A stretch of 54,091 nt of DNA from Stieleria mannarensis (GCF_014154935.1 NZ_JACEHH010000061.1:1-54091); one strand, 5' to 3'. Numbered from the stretch's first letter, positions 18,393 through 27,015 are shown. Numbers and translations: made by a program. The notes: generated from the sequence alone by a model not told the origin.

Positions 18393-20426
18393 TCACGCCT
18401 CCACGGTAACGTCTTCCGTCGATTTTGCCTGGCAGGCCAGAATCATTCCGGCCGCTTTGTCTTCGGGTTCCAGACCGTAGTCGACTTCCATCGAGACGTT
18501 TCCCGCTAACAATTTGACTCGGCAAACTCCGCACATTCCAACGCGACAGGAATAGTCAATGTCGACACCCTCACGCTCCGCCGCTTCCAGAACTGTTTCG
18601 TCCGGCTGCAGCGGCGTCGATTTGCCTGACGCTGCGAACGTAACGGCGGCGGCAACTGGAGACGCAGCTCGTGTCGCATCCGCTGTCTCGGCTGCCTGTT
18701 CTCGTTGGGCGGCTTTGACATGCGGCTTCTGTTGAGAGCCGAAGTTCTCGGTGTGGATTCTGTCTGTCGGGACATCAAGATCGACAAGCATTTGCTTGAT
18801 CGCATCCATCATCGGGGGAGCGCCGCACAAATGGACCCATTTCGACGCAATGTCCGGCACCCACTCGGCCAGTCGCTCCTTGGTCAGACGACCAGCAAAG
18901 TATCCGTCGACCGAATCCTTCATTCGACTCATCGCAACAAACACGTGCAAGTTGGCGTTTCGCTCCTGGAGTCGCCTTAGTTCTTCTTGAAAAATAAAAT
19001 GCTTGGTGTCACGGCAAGCGGCGATAAAATAGATGTCACCCTGCCATCCCATGTCGGTCAGGGCGCGCGTGATACTCATCATCGGTGTGATTCCCACGCC
19101 TCCGGCGATCAGCACAATGCTGTTGGCTTCGCTTCCGGTAAAGATGAACTTTCCGCTGGGCGCCTGCGCTTCTAGGGTGTCGCCTTCTTTGACGTGGTCA
19201 TGCAAGTAACGCGATCCCGCGCCTTGATCTTCGCGCTTAACCGAGATCTCACAGTAGAAACCTTGCGTTGGCGAGGAAGAAATCGTGTAGCTGCGGCGAA
19301 TCGGCTTCTCACCTGCCGGCAGCGTGAGCGTCAGGAATTGTCCCGGCAGATAACTAAAGGGAAGTGCGCCCCCGTGGCAGGCGACCAACCGAAACGTTTT
19401 GACGTCATCTGTTTCCTGAAAGATCCTTGCTACTCTTAAACGACACAACTTCCGCTTGGCGACTCGTAAAAGGCCCGTGGAAATACCAGTCCCTTCGACG
19501 ACCGATTCGTCATCACAAGAGACATCGGAATCGCTGCAACAGTCGTGCTCGGCGGCAGCACTTTGACTGGTTCCTGGCGCGGCTGCAACTGCTGCGGATG
19601 TTCGCGGCGTGGCGACTGCCGCTGGCGATGGTGAAGCAGGTTGTCCGGCCGGAGCAACGATGGGCGTATCACCGGACGGACTTGCGGCCGCCAATTGCTT
19701 CATCAGCTCGGTAGCCCGCTTCATCTTGAAGAAGTACATCCAGATCATTGCAGCTGCAAAAGCAACCAACACGACCATGATCGCAGTGTGGAACGCCGAC
19801 ATTCCCAGCAACCGAAAATCGGGTTCGGCTCGCGCCACTGGCAGCAGATTCATCTCCCGTCGAAACCACTGGATCGCTACATTGCGCGGCTCTTTGCCCT
19901 CAGCAATCGCCCGATGCGCGGCAAGACCGCTCTCGAATTGAGCCAGCCCTTCGCGCATTTTGGCTGTCGCGTTCTGCATCGTTTGAAAGTCATCGGTACT
20001 GGCAGCGAGCGCCAATTCATCGAGTCCGCTGGACAGGAGCGTCGTTCCATCCATCATCCGCTGATGAGCTTCCTGTTGGATTTTCGTTCGCTCTTCCATC
20101 GGCAGGTCGGGAAGGTCCATCAGCTTGGGATACAACTCCTTGGGCTTGGGCGCGCCCATCTTTTCCATCATGCCTCCCATGCCGCCCATGCCGCCCCCCA
20201 TCATCCCGCCCCTTTCTCCACCCATCATGCCTCCCATGCCTCCGCCCATCATGCCGCCACCTTGTTCGCCGGCGCCCTGAGGGCCCCCTCCCCGCGCCTG
20301 CTCAGGATGATGCTTAGCGTGCTCTTCGGGTGACACCTGAGCGTGCGCAGGCAAGGTGGCTGGCGCTAAGATGGCGATGACAGCAGCCGCGAGCGAAACA
20401 ACAAGTGCTTTGGAAACATAAGTCAT
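18393..20426 (-). CDS. membrane ferredoxin-NAD(P) reductase fused to a 2Fe-2S domain, with Met/Gly-rich periplasmic part
   Basis: 677 residues. Order: signal-like segment (1-30); His-rich and Met/Gly-rich stretch (about 38-92, many MMGGGMGG units); helical region; membrane helix (about 210-233); Ala/Pro linker with a cysteine cluster (HDCCSDSDVSC near 294-304). Then an FAD-binding barrel (RRSYTISSS at 377-385), an NAD-binding domain (LIAGGVGITPMMS, HLCGAPPMM) and a C-terminal plant-type 2Fe-2S ferredoxin with C627, C632, C635 and C665. The reductase part should be cytoplasmic and oxidise NAD(P)H, passing electrons to membrane haem. The Met-rich outer part resembles copper-binding Met motifs. 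It is coupled to gdhA by an ATGA overlap. Confidence 0.88.
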   Translation of the reverse strand: MTYVSKALVVSLAAAVIAILAPATLPAHAQVSPEEHAKHHPEQARGGGPQGAGEQGGGMMGGGMGGMMGGERGGMMGGGMGGMGGMMEKMGAPKPKELYPKLMDLPDLPMEERTKIQQEAHQRMMDGTTLLSSGLDELALAASTDDFQTMQNATAKMREGLAQFESGLAAHRAIAEGKEPRNVAIQWFRREMNLLPVARAEPDFRLLGMSAFHTAIMVVLVAFAAAMIWMYFFKMKRATELMKQLAAASPSGDTPIVAPAGQPASPSPAAVATPRTSAAVAAAPGTSQSAAAEHDCCSDSDVSCDDESVVEGTGISTGLLRVAKRKLCRLRVARIFQETDDVKTFRLVACHGGALPFSYLPGQFLTLTLPAGEKPIRRSYTISSSPTQGFYCEISVKREDQGAGSRYLHDHVKEGDTLEAQAPSGKFIFTGSEANSIVLIAGGVGITPMMSITRALTDMGWQGDIYFIAACRDTKHFIFQEELRRLQERNANLHVFVAMSRMKDSVDGYFAGRLTKERLAEWVPDIASKWVHLCGAPPMMDAIKQMLVDLDVPTDRIHTENFGSQQKPHVKAAQREQAAETADATRAASPVAAAVTFAASGKSTPLQPDETVLEAAEREGVDIDYSCRVGMCGVCRVKLLAGNVSMEVDYGLEPEDKAAGMILACQAKSTEDVTVEA

Positions 20427-21799
20427 GTTGTTGGCGTTTCCTTGGGGGTATGCGCGATGTGGTTGGAAAAGAACCGGCTCGTCCCTTGAGCCTCAATCGC
20501 GTCGCTCAATCGATTCAGGGCGTGCGTGTAAGCGGCCGTCCGCATGTCGATCTGCTTTTCCGTCATCAGGTCGTAAATCGTATTGAACTCGCGCACCATG
20601 ATGGTCCGCAGTCTCTCGTGCACTTCGTTTTCTGTCCAATAGTAGCCACTTCGATTCTGGGTCCATTCAAAGTAACTGACCGTGACTCCGCCTGAGTTGG
20701 CAAGAATGTCTGGCACGACAAGCGTCCCCTTCCTGGCGAACGATTCGTCGGCGTCACTGGAGGTCGGACCGTTGGCGACCTCGACCACAATGGACGCTGG
20801 GATACGCTCCACATTGTCGGTCGTTATCTGGTTCTCCAATGCGGCGGGAATCAGTACGTCGACATCGAGCTCCAGCAGCTCTGCGTTGCTGATCACATCG
20901 CCGATGGCGGAATCCTGTGGATTGCAATGACATTCAGTGCAACCGCAGATAGGACAATCGCAAACACTGCGAGCGGGATACACGTCTGAAACGGAAGCTC
21001 GCTGGTTCTTAAGTTCAATCGCACGGGGAATATCAAGACCTTGTTCCCGGAAAATGCCACCTCGTGAATCACTGATCGCCACGATTCGGTAGGCGTCGTT
21101 ATGCAAGAGACGGGCCACATGTTGGCCCGCATTGCCAAATCCCTGGATAGCCACACGAATATCCGCCGGCTTCCAAGCCCTACGCCGTTCAAGTTCTTTG
21201 ATGCAGTAATAAGCGCCGCGCCCAGTCGCATCGTCGCGTCCGAGGCTTCCGCCCAGTGGAATGGGCTTACCCGTAATGACGTCAGGTGTCCGTCGCCGAC
21301 GAATCTTGGAATACTCGTCCATCATCCAGCCCATGATCATCGGGTTGGTGTAGACGTCCGGGGCGGGAACATCCGTTTCGGGCCCGATGAAGTCGGCGAC
21401 TTGTTCGATGAATCCACGACTGAGTCGTTCCAACTCCATTCGCGAGAGTTGCTTAGGATCAACGATCACGCCACCTTTTCCGCCCCCGAATGGAATGCCG
21501 GCAACCGCGCACTTACAAGTCATCCAGAAGGCAAGGGCCTTCACTTCGCCTGGATGTACATTGGGGTGGAAGCGAATCCCGCCTTTGGTGGGCCCGCGTG
21601 TATCGTCGTGACGAACTCGATAGCCCTGGAAGATTTTTAGCGAGCCATCGTCCATGCGAACGGGGATCGAAACCTGTAGCATGGCTTTGGGATACCGTAG
21701 TCGCTCCAGTGCTTCGCCATCCAGGTCAGCATATTCGGCCGCTCGATCGAGACGACCGATTGCATCTTGAAAAATGTCATCGACAGTTCGGCTTTCCAT
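20423..21799 (-). CDS. gdhA: glutamate dehydrogenase family protein with a six-cysteine insertion
   Basis: 458 residues, a full-length Glu/Leu/Phe/Val dehydrogenase. The substrate site is intact (GPTKGGIRFHP, KCAVAGIPFGGGKGGVIVDP with the catalytic Lys, PAPDVYTNP) and the NAD-binding motif GFGNAGQHVA is present near 220. It should interconvert glutamate and 2-oxoglutarate with NAD(P)H. Residues 279-293 carry CDCPICGCTECHC, six cysteines in 13 residues, in the NAD-domain loop where other family members have a short non-cysteine loop. This looks like a grafted metal or Fe-S site. It is the first gene of the operon leading to the membrane reductase, so its NAD(P)H could feed that chain. A regulon promoter lies at 21873-21903. 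Confidence 0.92.
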   Translation of the reverse strand: MESRTVDDIFQDAIGRLDRAAEYADLDGEALERLRYPKAMLQVSIPVRMDDGSLKIFQGYRVRHDDTRGPTKGGIRFHPNVHPGEVKALAFWMTCKCAVAGIPFGGGKGGVIVDPKQLSRMELERLSRGFIEQVADFIGPETDVPAPDVYTNPMIMGWMMDEYSKIRRRRTPDVITGKPIPLGGSLGRDDATGRGAYYCIKELERRRAWKPADIRVAIQGFGNAGQHVARLLHNDAYRIVAISDSRGGIFREQGLDIPRAIELKNQRASVSDVYPARSVCDCPICGCTECHCNPQDSAIGDVISNAELLELDVDVLIPAALENQITTDNVERIPASIVVEVANGPTSSDADESFARKGTLVVPDILANSGGVTVSYFEWTQNRSGYYWTENEVHERLRTIMVREFNTIYDLMTEKQIDMRTAAYTHALNRLSDAIEAQGTSRFFSNHIAHTPKETPTT

Positions 21800-21872
21800 T
21801 TTGATGACTCCTGTAGCGAAACGGTCTCAGTTGCGGACCGGGCCATCCAATCAAAAAGACTCCCGTTGCCGT

Positions 21873-21903
21873 GTTGGATGCAGGTTCAGCAGCGATTCTT
21901 CGC
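21873..21903 (-). promoter_or_regulatory. ECF-type regulon promoter (site 3) for the glutamate dehydrogenase/electron-transfer operon
   Basis: On the minus strand: GCGAAGAAT, 13 bp, GCATCCAAC. The -10 element ends 74 bp before the start codon at 21799. Confidence 0.75.
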
Positions 21904-21996
21904 GTACACATGTGATTTTTCTCGCATTTTGAGTTCTATACTGAAGGTCAGCTGACCATCAGGTGCAGGAACAGCAAGCAAGCGAGGAGCAATATC

Positions 21997-22434
21997 TTGA
22001 AATGGGCGAGAGCGCCAGAGGTGACGCTGGTGTGTTGGGGTGGTCTGTTGAACGGCACTTGGGAGTTTCTGCACTCGCCGCTTTATGCGGACCACTCTCA
22101 AGGAGCGTGGTACGTTATTTGGACTCGTCTGCACTGCACGGTGGGAGACATGATGATCCTGCTGGCTGCGTTTTGGCTAACTTGCCTGGCTTTCCGGACG
22201 CGTCACTGGCTTCGCGAACCTCGTTTACTCGCTGCTACGGTGTTTACATTGATCGGACTGAGTTACACCATCTACAGCGAGTGGCATAATACGGCAGTCG
22301 CCAAGACGTGGGAGTATGGGCCGCTGATGCCGATAGTCTTTGGCATCGGGCTCTCACCCATTCTGCAATGGCTGGTAATTCCACCTGCGCTGATATGGCT
22401 TGTTCATCGACGACTCGCTCGTACGCGAACATGA
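21997..22434 (+). CDS. small integral membrane protein, unknown function
   Basis: 145 residues with four hydrophobic segments (for example TVGDMMILLAAFWLTCLAF and AATVFTLIGLSYTIYSEW). The start is a TTG at 21997 with GAGGAG 10 bases upstream. Conserved-looking polar residues in and near the membrane (WEFLHSPLYADH, HCTVGD, SEWHN) suggest a channel, enzyme or metal-binding site; three His and one Cys are near helices. I do not recognise the family for certain. It runs divergently from gdhA and converges on the antiporter gene with 1 bp between them. Confidence 0.68.
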   Translation: MKWARAPEVTLVCWGGLLNGTWEFLHSPLYADHSQGAWYVIWTRLHCTVGDMMILLAAFWLTCLAFRTRHWLREPRLLAATVFTLIGLSYTIYSEWHNTAVAKTWEYGPLMPIVFGIGLSPILQWLVIPPALIWLVHRRLARTRT

Positions 22435-22435
22435 G

Positions 22436-23698
22436 TCACAGGCCACGAAACGGCATCTCAGTGACCGGCCTATGTTCCGCAGCGTCAGCCGCATGCCGGG
22501 AAGACTCCATCCGACGAGCATACAGCTTCGCCAAAGGATTGGATGTAAGCCCATGACAAAAGACACTGAGCATGACCGTGAGCAGAGCCACGGCAAAGAT
22601 CTCCTGTTGTGCTGGCACGGCATATTCTTCCAGCAAGATCATCGCAAACACAATGGATGCCACCCCACGTGGTCCAAACCAACCGATCAGCCAACGCGTG
22701 TTATGACGCAGTCGCGTGCCAGCCAGCGCGATCGCCACTGGCAAAATACGCATGACCGACAACGCGAAGATCGCATAAATAACACTCATCAGCGAAACGT
22801 CGTGGATCGCTCCTGGTACGAGTACTGCGCCGAGTACAAAGAAGATAAGCAGCGTTAGCAACTGCCCCTCCGCCTCGGCAAACTCGTGAATGGCTCTACA
22901 AATTGCTTTCGAGACCGTTCCGACGGTCAGTCCAGCGCAGAAGGCTGCGATAAACCCGTTGCCTCCGACTAGTTCCGCCGCACCATAGGCAACCAGCGCC
23001 AAGGCAAGCGTGGTGAGCTCCAGGAATGAATGGCTAATCCAATGACGCTGCGCCGCACGCTCGATCAGGTTGCCACCCAGATAGCCGACCCCAATTCCCA
23101 CCAGCGGACCCAGGCTGATCTGCAATGCTGCAAAGCGAGCCCAGTACCCCGTCGTTTCAGGATGCTCCGCCAACCGCGCGCCGCAAATGAACACGAGAAA
23201 GAGAGGTAAGCAGAGGCCGTCATTCAGGCCACTCTCCACACTGATTGATTGGCGTATCCGAGCCGGAACAAGTTTGTTGGCAACAAAGGCGTGGGCCAGC
23301 GCAGCATCCGTTGGCGCTACGATGGTTGCCAAGACTGCGGCCTGCCAAATCCCAAAATCCTCGAACAACCACCACGCAAACACAGTTCCCACCGCAATTG
23401 AAATCGGTAGTCCAATCGTTAATAACCGTATGGGAAGATCGTGTTCCCGACACAACAACCGCAGGTCAATCCGCGATGCATCGGTAAACAGCACGAGGAT
23501 CAAAGTCAATTCAGCAAGCAAGTGAATCGCCTCATTCTCGAAGTGAAACGAGAAGAGTCGCAGGCCGACATCGCCAACCATCAAGCCAAACAGAACGAAC
23601 ACCATCGGCGGCGTAAAGATACTATCTCGAAGTCGTGCCGACACAAGACTGAAAAGCATGATCCCGAATGCGACGATGGTGACCGACACGGTGTCCAT
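22436..23698 (-). CDS. CPA-type cation:proton antiporter
   Basis: 420 residues with 11-12 membrane segments. The motif ATIVAPTDAALAHAFV with the transport Asp and SVESGLNDGLCLPL are typical of NhaP/CPA1-type sodium(potassium):proton antiporters, as is GWFGPRGVASIVFAMILLEE near the C-terminus. The N-terminal segment (FTDASRIDLRLL) also fits. It lacks a large cytoplasmic tail. It is not linked to the shared promoter, and its role in this locus may simply be pH or ion homeostasis. Confidence 0.88.
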   Translation of the reverse strand: MDTVSVTIVAFGIMLFSLVSARLRDSIFTPPMVFVLFGLMVGDVGLRLFSFHFENEAIHLLAELTLILVLFTDASRIDLRLLCREHDLPIRLLTIGLPISIAVGTVFAWWLFEDFGIWQAAVLATIVAPTDAALAHAFVANKLVPARIRQSISVESGLNDGLCLPLFLVFICGARLAEHPETTGYWARFAALQISLGPLVGIGVGYLGGNLIERAAQRHWISHSFLELTTLALALVAYGAAELVGGNGFIAAFCAGLTVGTVSKAICRAIHEFAEAEGQLLTLLIFFVLGAVLVPGAIHDVSLMSVIYAIFALSVMRILPVAIALAGTRLRHNTRWLIGWFGPRGVASIVFAMILLEEYAVPAQQEIFAVALLTVMLSVFCHGLTSNPLAKLYARRMESSRHAADAAEHRPVTEMPFRGL

Positions 23699-23889
23699 GG
23701 GAGTTATTCCATCGGGCGTCCATCCCCCGTACTGAATGGACCACCATTAAGTCACGGTAGGCAACATACACAGTGCGTCACCGCTTCAAATCAACACAAG
23801 GGCATCATCGTCGTTTGGCGAAGTTAGTGGCTCGCTGAGTGACGCAGTCCTTCGCCACTCCATTGCCATCTCAACTCGAGTTTTGATGA

Positions 23890-24837
23890 TTAAGGTTGGT
23901 CGACCGTATGTTGCACAGGAAGTTGCCCTACCAAAACCTGACGTTGCTCGTCTGTTAACACTCGAGCGGCCTCTCCGACCGCCTGAATGAAGGAGATTCG
24001 TTTGTCGCCGCGCAACTTCTCGATTTCGCGCACTTTGGCTTTGATCTCCGTCGCGTTAGGAGCATCGGCACTGGTGAGTACCCACAATTCCTGTTCGCCA
24101 GCGTCGATCCAGCGGTCGATAGTGGCCTGGTCCAATAAGGATTGCTTCTTGATCTGATTCAGTTTGGTCTGTTGCTCCTGCGAGAGCGAGATGTGCTGCG
24201 GGTGGTCGAGAAAAAAGTTCGTCGAACCTACGTGGTAGATATGTGAGGCGCCGGGGAAGCCAGGCAGCGTCGTCGTCATTTGCATGGAAGACATGCCCTG
24301 CATCCGGCCCATCATTTCCATGCCACCGCCCATCATTTTCATGCCATCCATACCCATGCCGCCCATGCCTTGCCCCGACGCGCCGCCCATATTCATGTCG
24401 CCCATGCCAGACATCATTCCCATGCCCATTCCACGCATGCCCTGTCCGCCGGAATTCATTCCACCCATGCCTTGGCCACCGGAATTCATTCCCGCCATGC
24501 TTTGGCCGCCCTTCCCAGACATCATTCCCATGCCCATCGGCTTGTTGCTCATCGACCCCATCTGCATGCCTGTCCCACCGGCGTCCGATGGTGAAGCAGT
24601 TGCCTGATGGTTCTGCTTTAGCGCTGCTTCCAACGCGGCAACTTTGGTTTGCAGCGCGCTAAGTTGATCCGCTAGCGAGATCTCAGCCGGCGTGTTGTGC
24701 CCGGCATGACTCTTGGAGGCATCCGGATCACTCTGGTTTGGAACGTTTTGTCCCGTCGCATGCGCCCCACCGCTGAGAAAAAGTATCGCGGCGAGCGCTA
24801 ACGCCAACGAAGGCTTCGAGAAATCTATGGTTCGCAT
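23890..24837 (-). CDS. Met-rich periplasmic Spy/CpxP-like metal-resistance protein
   Basis: About 315 residues from ATG 24837, which has AGAGGAT about 7 bases upstream. Signal peptide (LALALAAILFLSGGAHATG), short His stretch, a helical segment (LADQLSALQTKVAALEAAL), then a Met/Gly-rich repeat of about 110 residues (units such as GMGMMSGMG, GGQGMGGMNSG) and a C-terminal helical domain of the Spy/CpxP type (ISLSQEQQTKLNQIKKQ, VLTDEQRQVLVGQL). The Met array is a plausible Cu(I)/Ag(I) binding surface, similar in kind to the N-terminal part of the membrane reductase at 18393. It has its own regulon promoter. Confidence 0.83.
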   Translation of the reverse strand: MRTIDFSKPSLALALAAILFLSGGAHATGQNVPNQSDPDASKSHAGHNTPAEISLADQLSALQTKVAALEAALKQNHQATASPSDAGGTGMQMGSMSNKPMGMGMMSGKGGQSMAGMNSGGQGMGGMNSGGQGMRGMGMGMMSGMGDMNMGGASGQGMGGMGMDGMKMMGGGMEMMGRMQGMSSMQMTTTLPGFPGASHIYHVGSTNFFLDHPQHISLSQEQQTKLNQIKKQSLLDQATIDRWIDAGEQELWVLTSADAPNATEIKAKVREIEKLRGDKRISFIQAVGEAARVLTDEQRQVLVGQLPVQHTVDQP

Positions 24838-24877
24838 GGAAATATCCTCTATAAGTGTTTCTGCCGACGGTTGATCA

Positions 24878-24908
24878 ATTGGATGCATTTGGACATCCGT
24901 TTCTTCGC
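24878..24908 (-). promoter_or_regulatory. ECF-type regulon promoter (site 4) for the Met-rich protein
   Basis: On the minus strand: GCGAAGAAA, 13 bp, GCATCCAAT. The -10 element ends 41 bp before the ATG at 24837. Its presence also argues against a longer reading frame starting at 24936, which would begin upstream of the promoter. Confidence 0.75.
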
Positions 24909-25112
24909 GAATTCGCGAAAACCGGGCTGCAATCACATGATGAATATGATCGCCGCCGGTGAAAAGCGTTTACGAGCCGTCGCGTTGATTCGCTTTTGCG
25001 GTCGGAAATGGTTTGAGTTTGGTCAATAGCATCAGATTGATGATGCTCAGGCCAGATGACGGATGCGCGGATTGGCTGTGCCAACCGCGCATCGCGACTT
25101 GAGGGCGTCATG

Positions 25113-25670
25113 CTACTTATTCTCAGCCGGCGCAGCTTTCGATCGCTGATCGAGCGTTCGCAGTAAGGCCGCGTGTTCCGCGGCAGCCTTTTCAAGCTCC
25201 TTGGTAATCTCGCTGCAGCAGTGCATCGTGATGCCACCGTCGGGTGAGTCTTTGCAGCACTCCTCGTGCAGTGTTTTGTGCACCGCAGCCGCCTTGGCTA
25301 TGTGCTGATTGATCGAATCGAGCGAAGCTAGCACCTGCTTGTCACCCTCATGCTGCTTGCCGACCGCGGCCAATTCCTTTTGAGCCATTTCGATGTTACG
25401 ACCCAACTCCACAGACTCAGCCTTCGCGACCTCCGGGCTGACGACTTGAGCATCGCGAGAATAGCGATACAGGTCGCGAGAGTAGTCACGCGCGTGCTGG
25501 ATACTCCGCGACGCGCGCTGATTTTCCCAAAAACCCTTTCCGGGATGCTGCTTTCGTTCAACGATGCTGCGAGGTCGCTGTTGTGCGTCCGCACTCTGCA
25601 CCATCGTCAAACCGGCGATCATCGCAACGGCAATACAAAGAACACACTGATTCAATTTTCTACGCGACAT
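25113..25670 (-). CDS. secreted helical protein with paired-cysteine motifs, unknown function
   Basis: About 185 residues from ATG 25670, with GGGAG 9 bases upstream. A signal peptide (LCIAVAMIAGLTMVQSADAQ) is followed by a mostly helical body. Near the C-terminus are HEECCKDSPDG and ITMHCCSEI, two Cys-Cys pairs each next to a His or Glu, about 16 residues apart, in a predicted helical hairpin. This suggests a four-Cys metal site. The family is not recognised. It has its own regulon promoter, which supports a metal-response role. Confidence 0.72.
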   Translation of the reverse strand: MSRRKLNQCVLCIAVAMIAGLTMVQSADAQQRPRSIVERKQHPGKGFWENQRASRSIQHARDYSRDLYRYSRDAQVVSPEVAKAESVELGRNIEMAQKELAAVGKQHEGDKQVLASLDSINQHIAKAAAVHKTLHEECCKDSPDGGITMHCCSEITKELEKAAAEHAALLRTLDQRSKAAPAENK

Positions 25671-25769
25671 TTTTCTCTCCCGCTTCTGGCATTTACTTTG
25701 CAGGTCACGCACCGCGTCGGCAACGCGCCGCTTCGATCACAAATCGGTTTTCGTGACACCGCGATGGCT

Positions 25770-25800
25770 ATTTGATGCAGAGGCGATTCGAATTCTTCGC
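25770..25800 (-). promoter_or_regulatory. ECF-type regulon promoter (site 5) for the paired-cysteine secreted protein
   Basis: On the minus strand: GCGAAGAAT, 13 bp, GCATCAAAT. The -10 element ends 100 bp before the start codon at 25670. Confidence 0.72.
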
Positions 25801-26122
25801 GGTATAAACTGTTTTCGTGGCGATAAAGGTATCTACGAAGTTTCAGAAAAGGGGTTGAAGTTGTCGCGTACAGAGACAACCCCAGAGTGGCAATTACGAA
25901 GACTCGGCCAGCGAAGGTCCCTGCCCCCAAAGCTCCAATTGTGCTGGTTGACCTTGGCGTTCAGCGTTACTGGGCGTCAGCGACTGCAGCGGGTATGCGG
26001 GCAATTTCGGGATGGTAAAACGATGTCGGCACCCGTCCGAACGGCATCTACTGTTTTGATAGCAGCCATGCTTTCAACGTGAATTTTCGGTTCCAGCGTC
26101 GACAAAAAAATGCTCGATTTTC

Positions 26123-26152
26123 GTGAAGGATCGGGCGGCAGATGCATCTAAA
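26123..26152 (+). promoter_or_regulatory. ECF-type regulon promoter (site 6) for the two-repeat metal protein
   Basis: GTGAAGGAT, 12 bp, GCATCTAAA, preceded by TTTTC as at site 11. The -10 element ends 111 bp before the ATG at 26263. Confidence 0.77.
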
Positions 26153-26262
26153 CCGTCGACCGATTTTCCAGCGATGCCAACTTCAGTCCCAGCGACGGTG
26201 AGTGGCCGTTGCAGCTTGCTGGTACATAGATCGCTCTTGCTCGAAATGAACGGAAGAAAAGA

Positions 26263-26892
26263 ATGAAGATTGCACGGCAGTTAACGGCAACGCTAATGGT
26301 CGCGATGATGGCAGGCGTTAGTCTCGCACATGAAGGACATGAACACGGAGAGGCCAATCACGACCATGAAACGATGATGAAGAACGAGAAAAAGATCTCT
26401 GAGGCACTTTCGGCCTTATCCGCCGAAGACCAAAAACTGGCCAAAGCCCAACGTTTCTGCCCCATCATGACCTATGACCGTCTCGGAGCCATGGGTACAC
26501 CTTTGAAAGTGATGATCGAAGGTAAACCGATCTTCTTGTGCTGCAAAGCATGCAAGGAAGACGCGGTCAAAAATGGTGAGAAGACCGCAAAAGCGGTGAT
26601 GAAGCTCCGCGATTCCACGGAAACGTTGGCCAAACTCCCCATGGACGAGCGAATGGCTATCGAAGCTCAAAAATACTGTGCCATTGCAAACACTAGCTTT
26701 CTCGGTTCGATGGGAAATCCAATCAAGCTGGAGATCGACGGAAAGCCCGTCTATCTTTGCTGTAACGGCTGTACGAAGAAAGCCCAATCCGATCCGGCGG
26801 GAACACTTGCCAATGCCCAAAAGCTGATTAAGGCCGGAACGCATCAGGGCCACGATCACGAGCATGCGGGTCACCAGCATTCAGATCAGTAG
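26263..26892 (+). CDS. periplasmic His-rich protein with two CP-GxMG-CCxxC metal-binding domains
   Basis: 209 residues. A signal peptide ends at SLAHEGHEHG, giving a His-rich mature N-terminus (HEGHEHGEANHDHE). Two copies of the TRASH/YHS-like domain follow, each with C at the start (FCPIMTYDRLGAMG; YCAIANTSFLGSMG) and a CC-x-x-C group (LCCKACKED; LCCNGCTKK). The C-terminus is again His-rich (HQGHDHEHAGHQHSDQ). It probably binds copper or a similar metal in the periplasm with both cysteine domains and His tails. A GGAAGAAAAG ribosome site precedes the ATG. Regulon promoter site 6 lies upstream. Confidence 0.85.
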   Translation: MKIARQLTATLMVAMMAGVSLAHEGHEHGEANHDHETMMKNEKKISEALSALSAEDQKLAKAQRFCPIMTYDRLGAMGTPLKVMIEGKPIFLCCKACKEDAVKNGEKTAKAVMKLRDSTETLAKLPMDERMAIEAQKYCAIANTSFLGSMGNPIKLEIDGKPVYLCCNGCTKKAQSDPAGTLANAQKLIKAGTHQGHDHEHAGHQHSDQ

Positions 26893-27015
26893 GCCATTTC
26901 ATCGGGCCGGCTGCCAGTCAACGCCGCAATGCTTCCGTCACGAAAGGCGACGAAGCGTTGCGGCATTCTTGTTTCTCGACTTGGCAGTCAGAGTGTTAAA
27001 TTCTTTCGATTGGTG

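Larger units (their letters stand above)
25671..26262. other. 592-bp divergent intergenic region with two regulon promoters
   Basis: It contains promoter sites 5 (minus) and 6 (plus). Between them, at 25851-25883, GGGGTTG and CAACCCC can pair, and overlapping arms GTTGTC/GACAAC (25860-25865 and 25875-25880) offer an alternative stem. Neither promoter transcribes this segment, so it is more likely a protein-binding site or a remnant than an attenuator. I see no credible gene. Confidence 0.5.

Noticed and set aside
20430..20450. TTGGGGGTAT sequence like half of the CsoR-type palindrome
   Set aside because: Only one arm is present and it is within the end of the glutamate dehydrogenase coding sequence.
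21842..21853. GCCATCCAATC on the plus strand upstream of the small membrane protein gene
   Set aside because: The nearest GAA-type element is about 17 bp away; the spacer does not fit the other sites.
24283..24560. Short repeats in the Met-rich gene that might be taken for a CRISPR or DNA repeat array
   Set aside because: The repeats are in frame, vary in length and encode the Met/Gly protein repeat; there are no spacers.
24243..24662. Plus-strand frames rich in Pro, His and Cys opposite the Met-rich protein
   Set aside because: They are low-complexity complements of the Met/Gly repeat.
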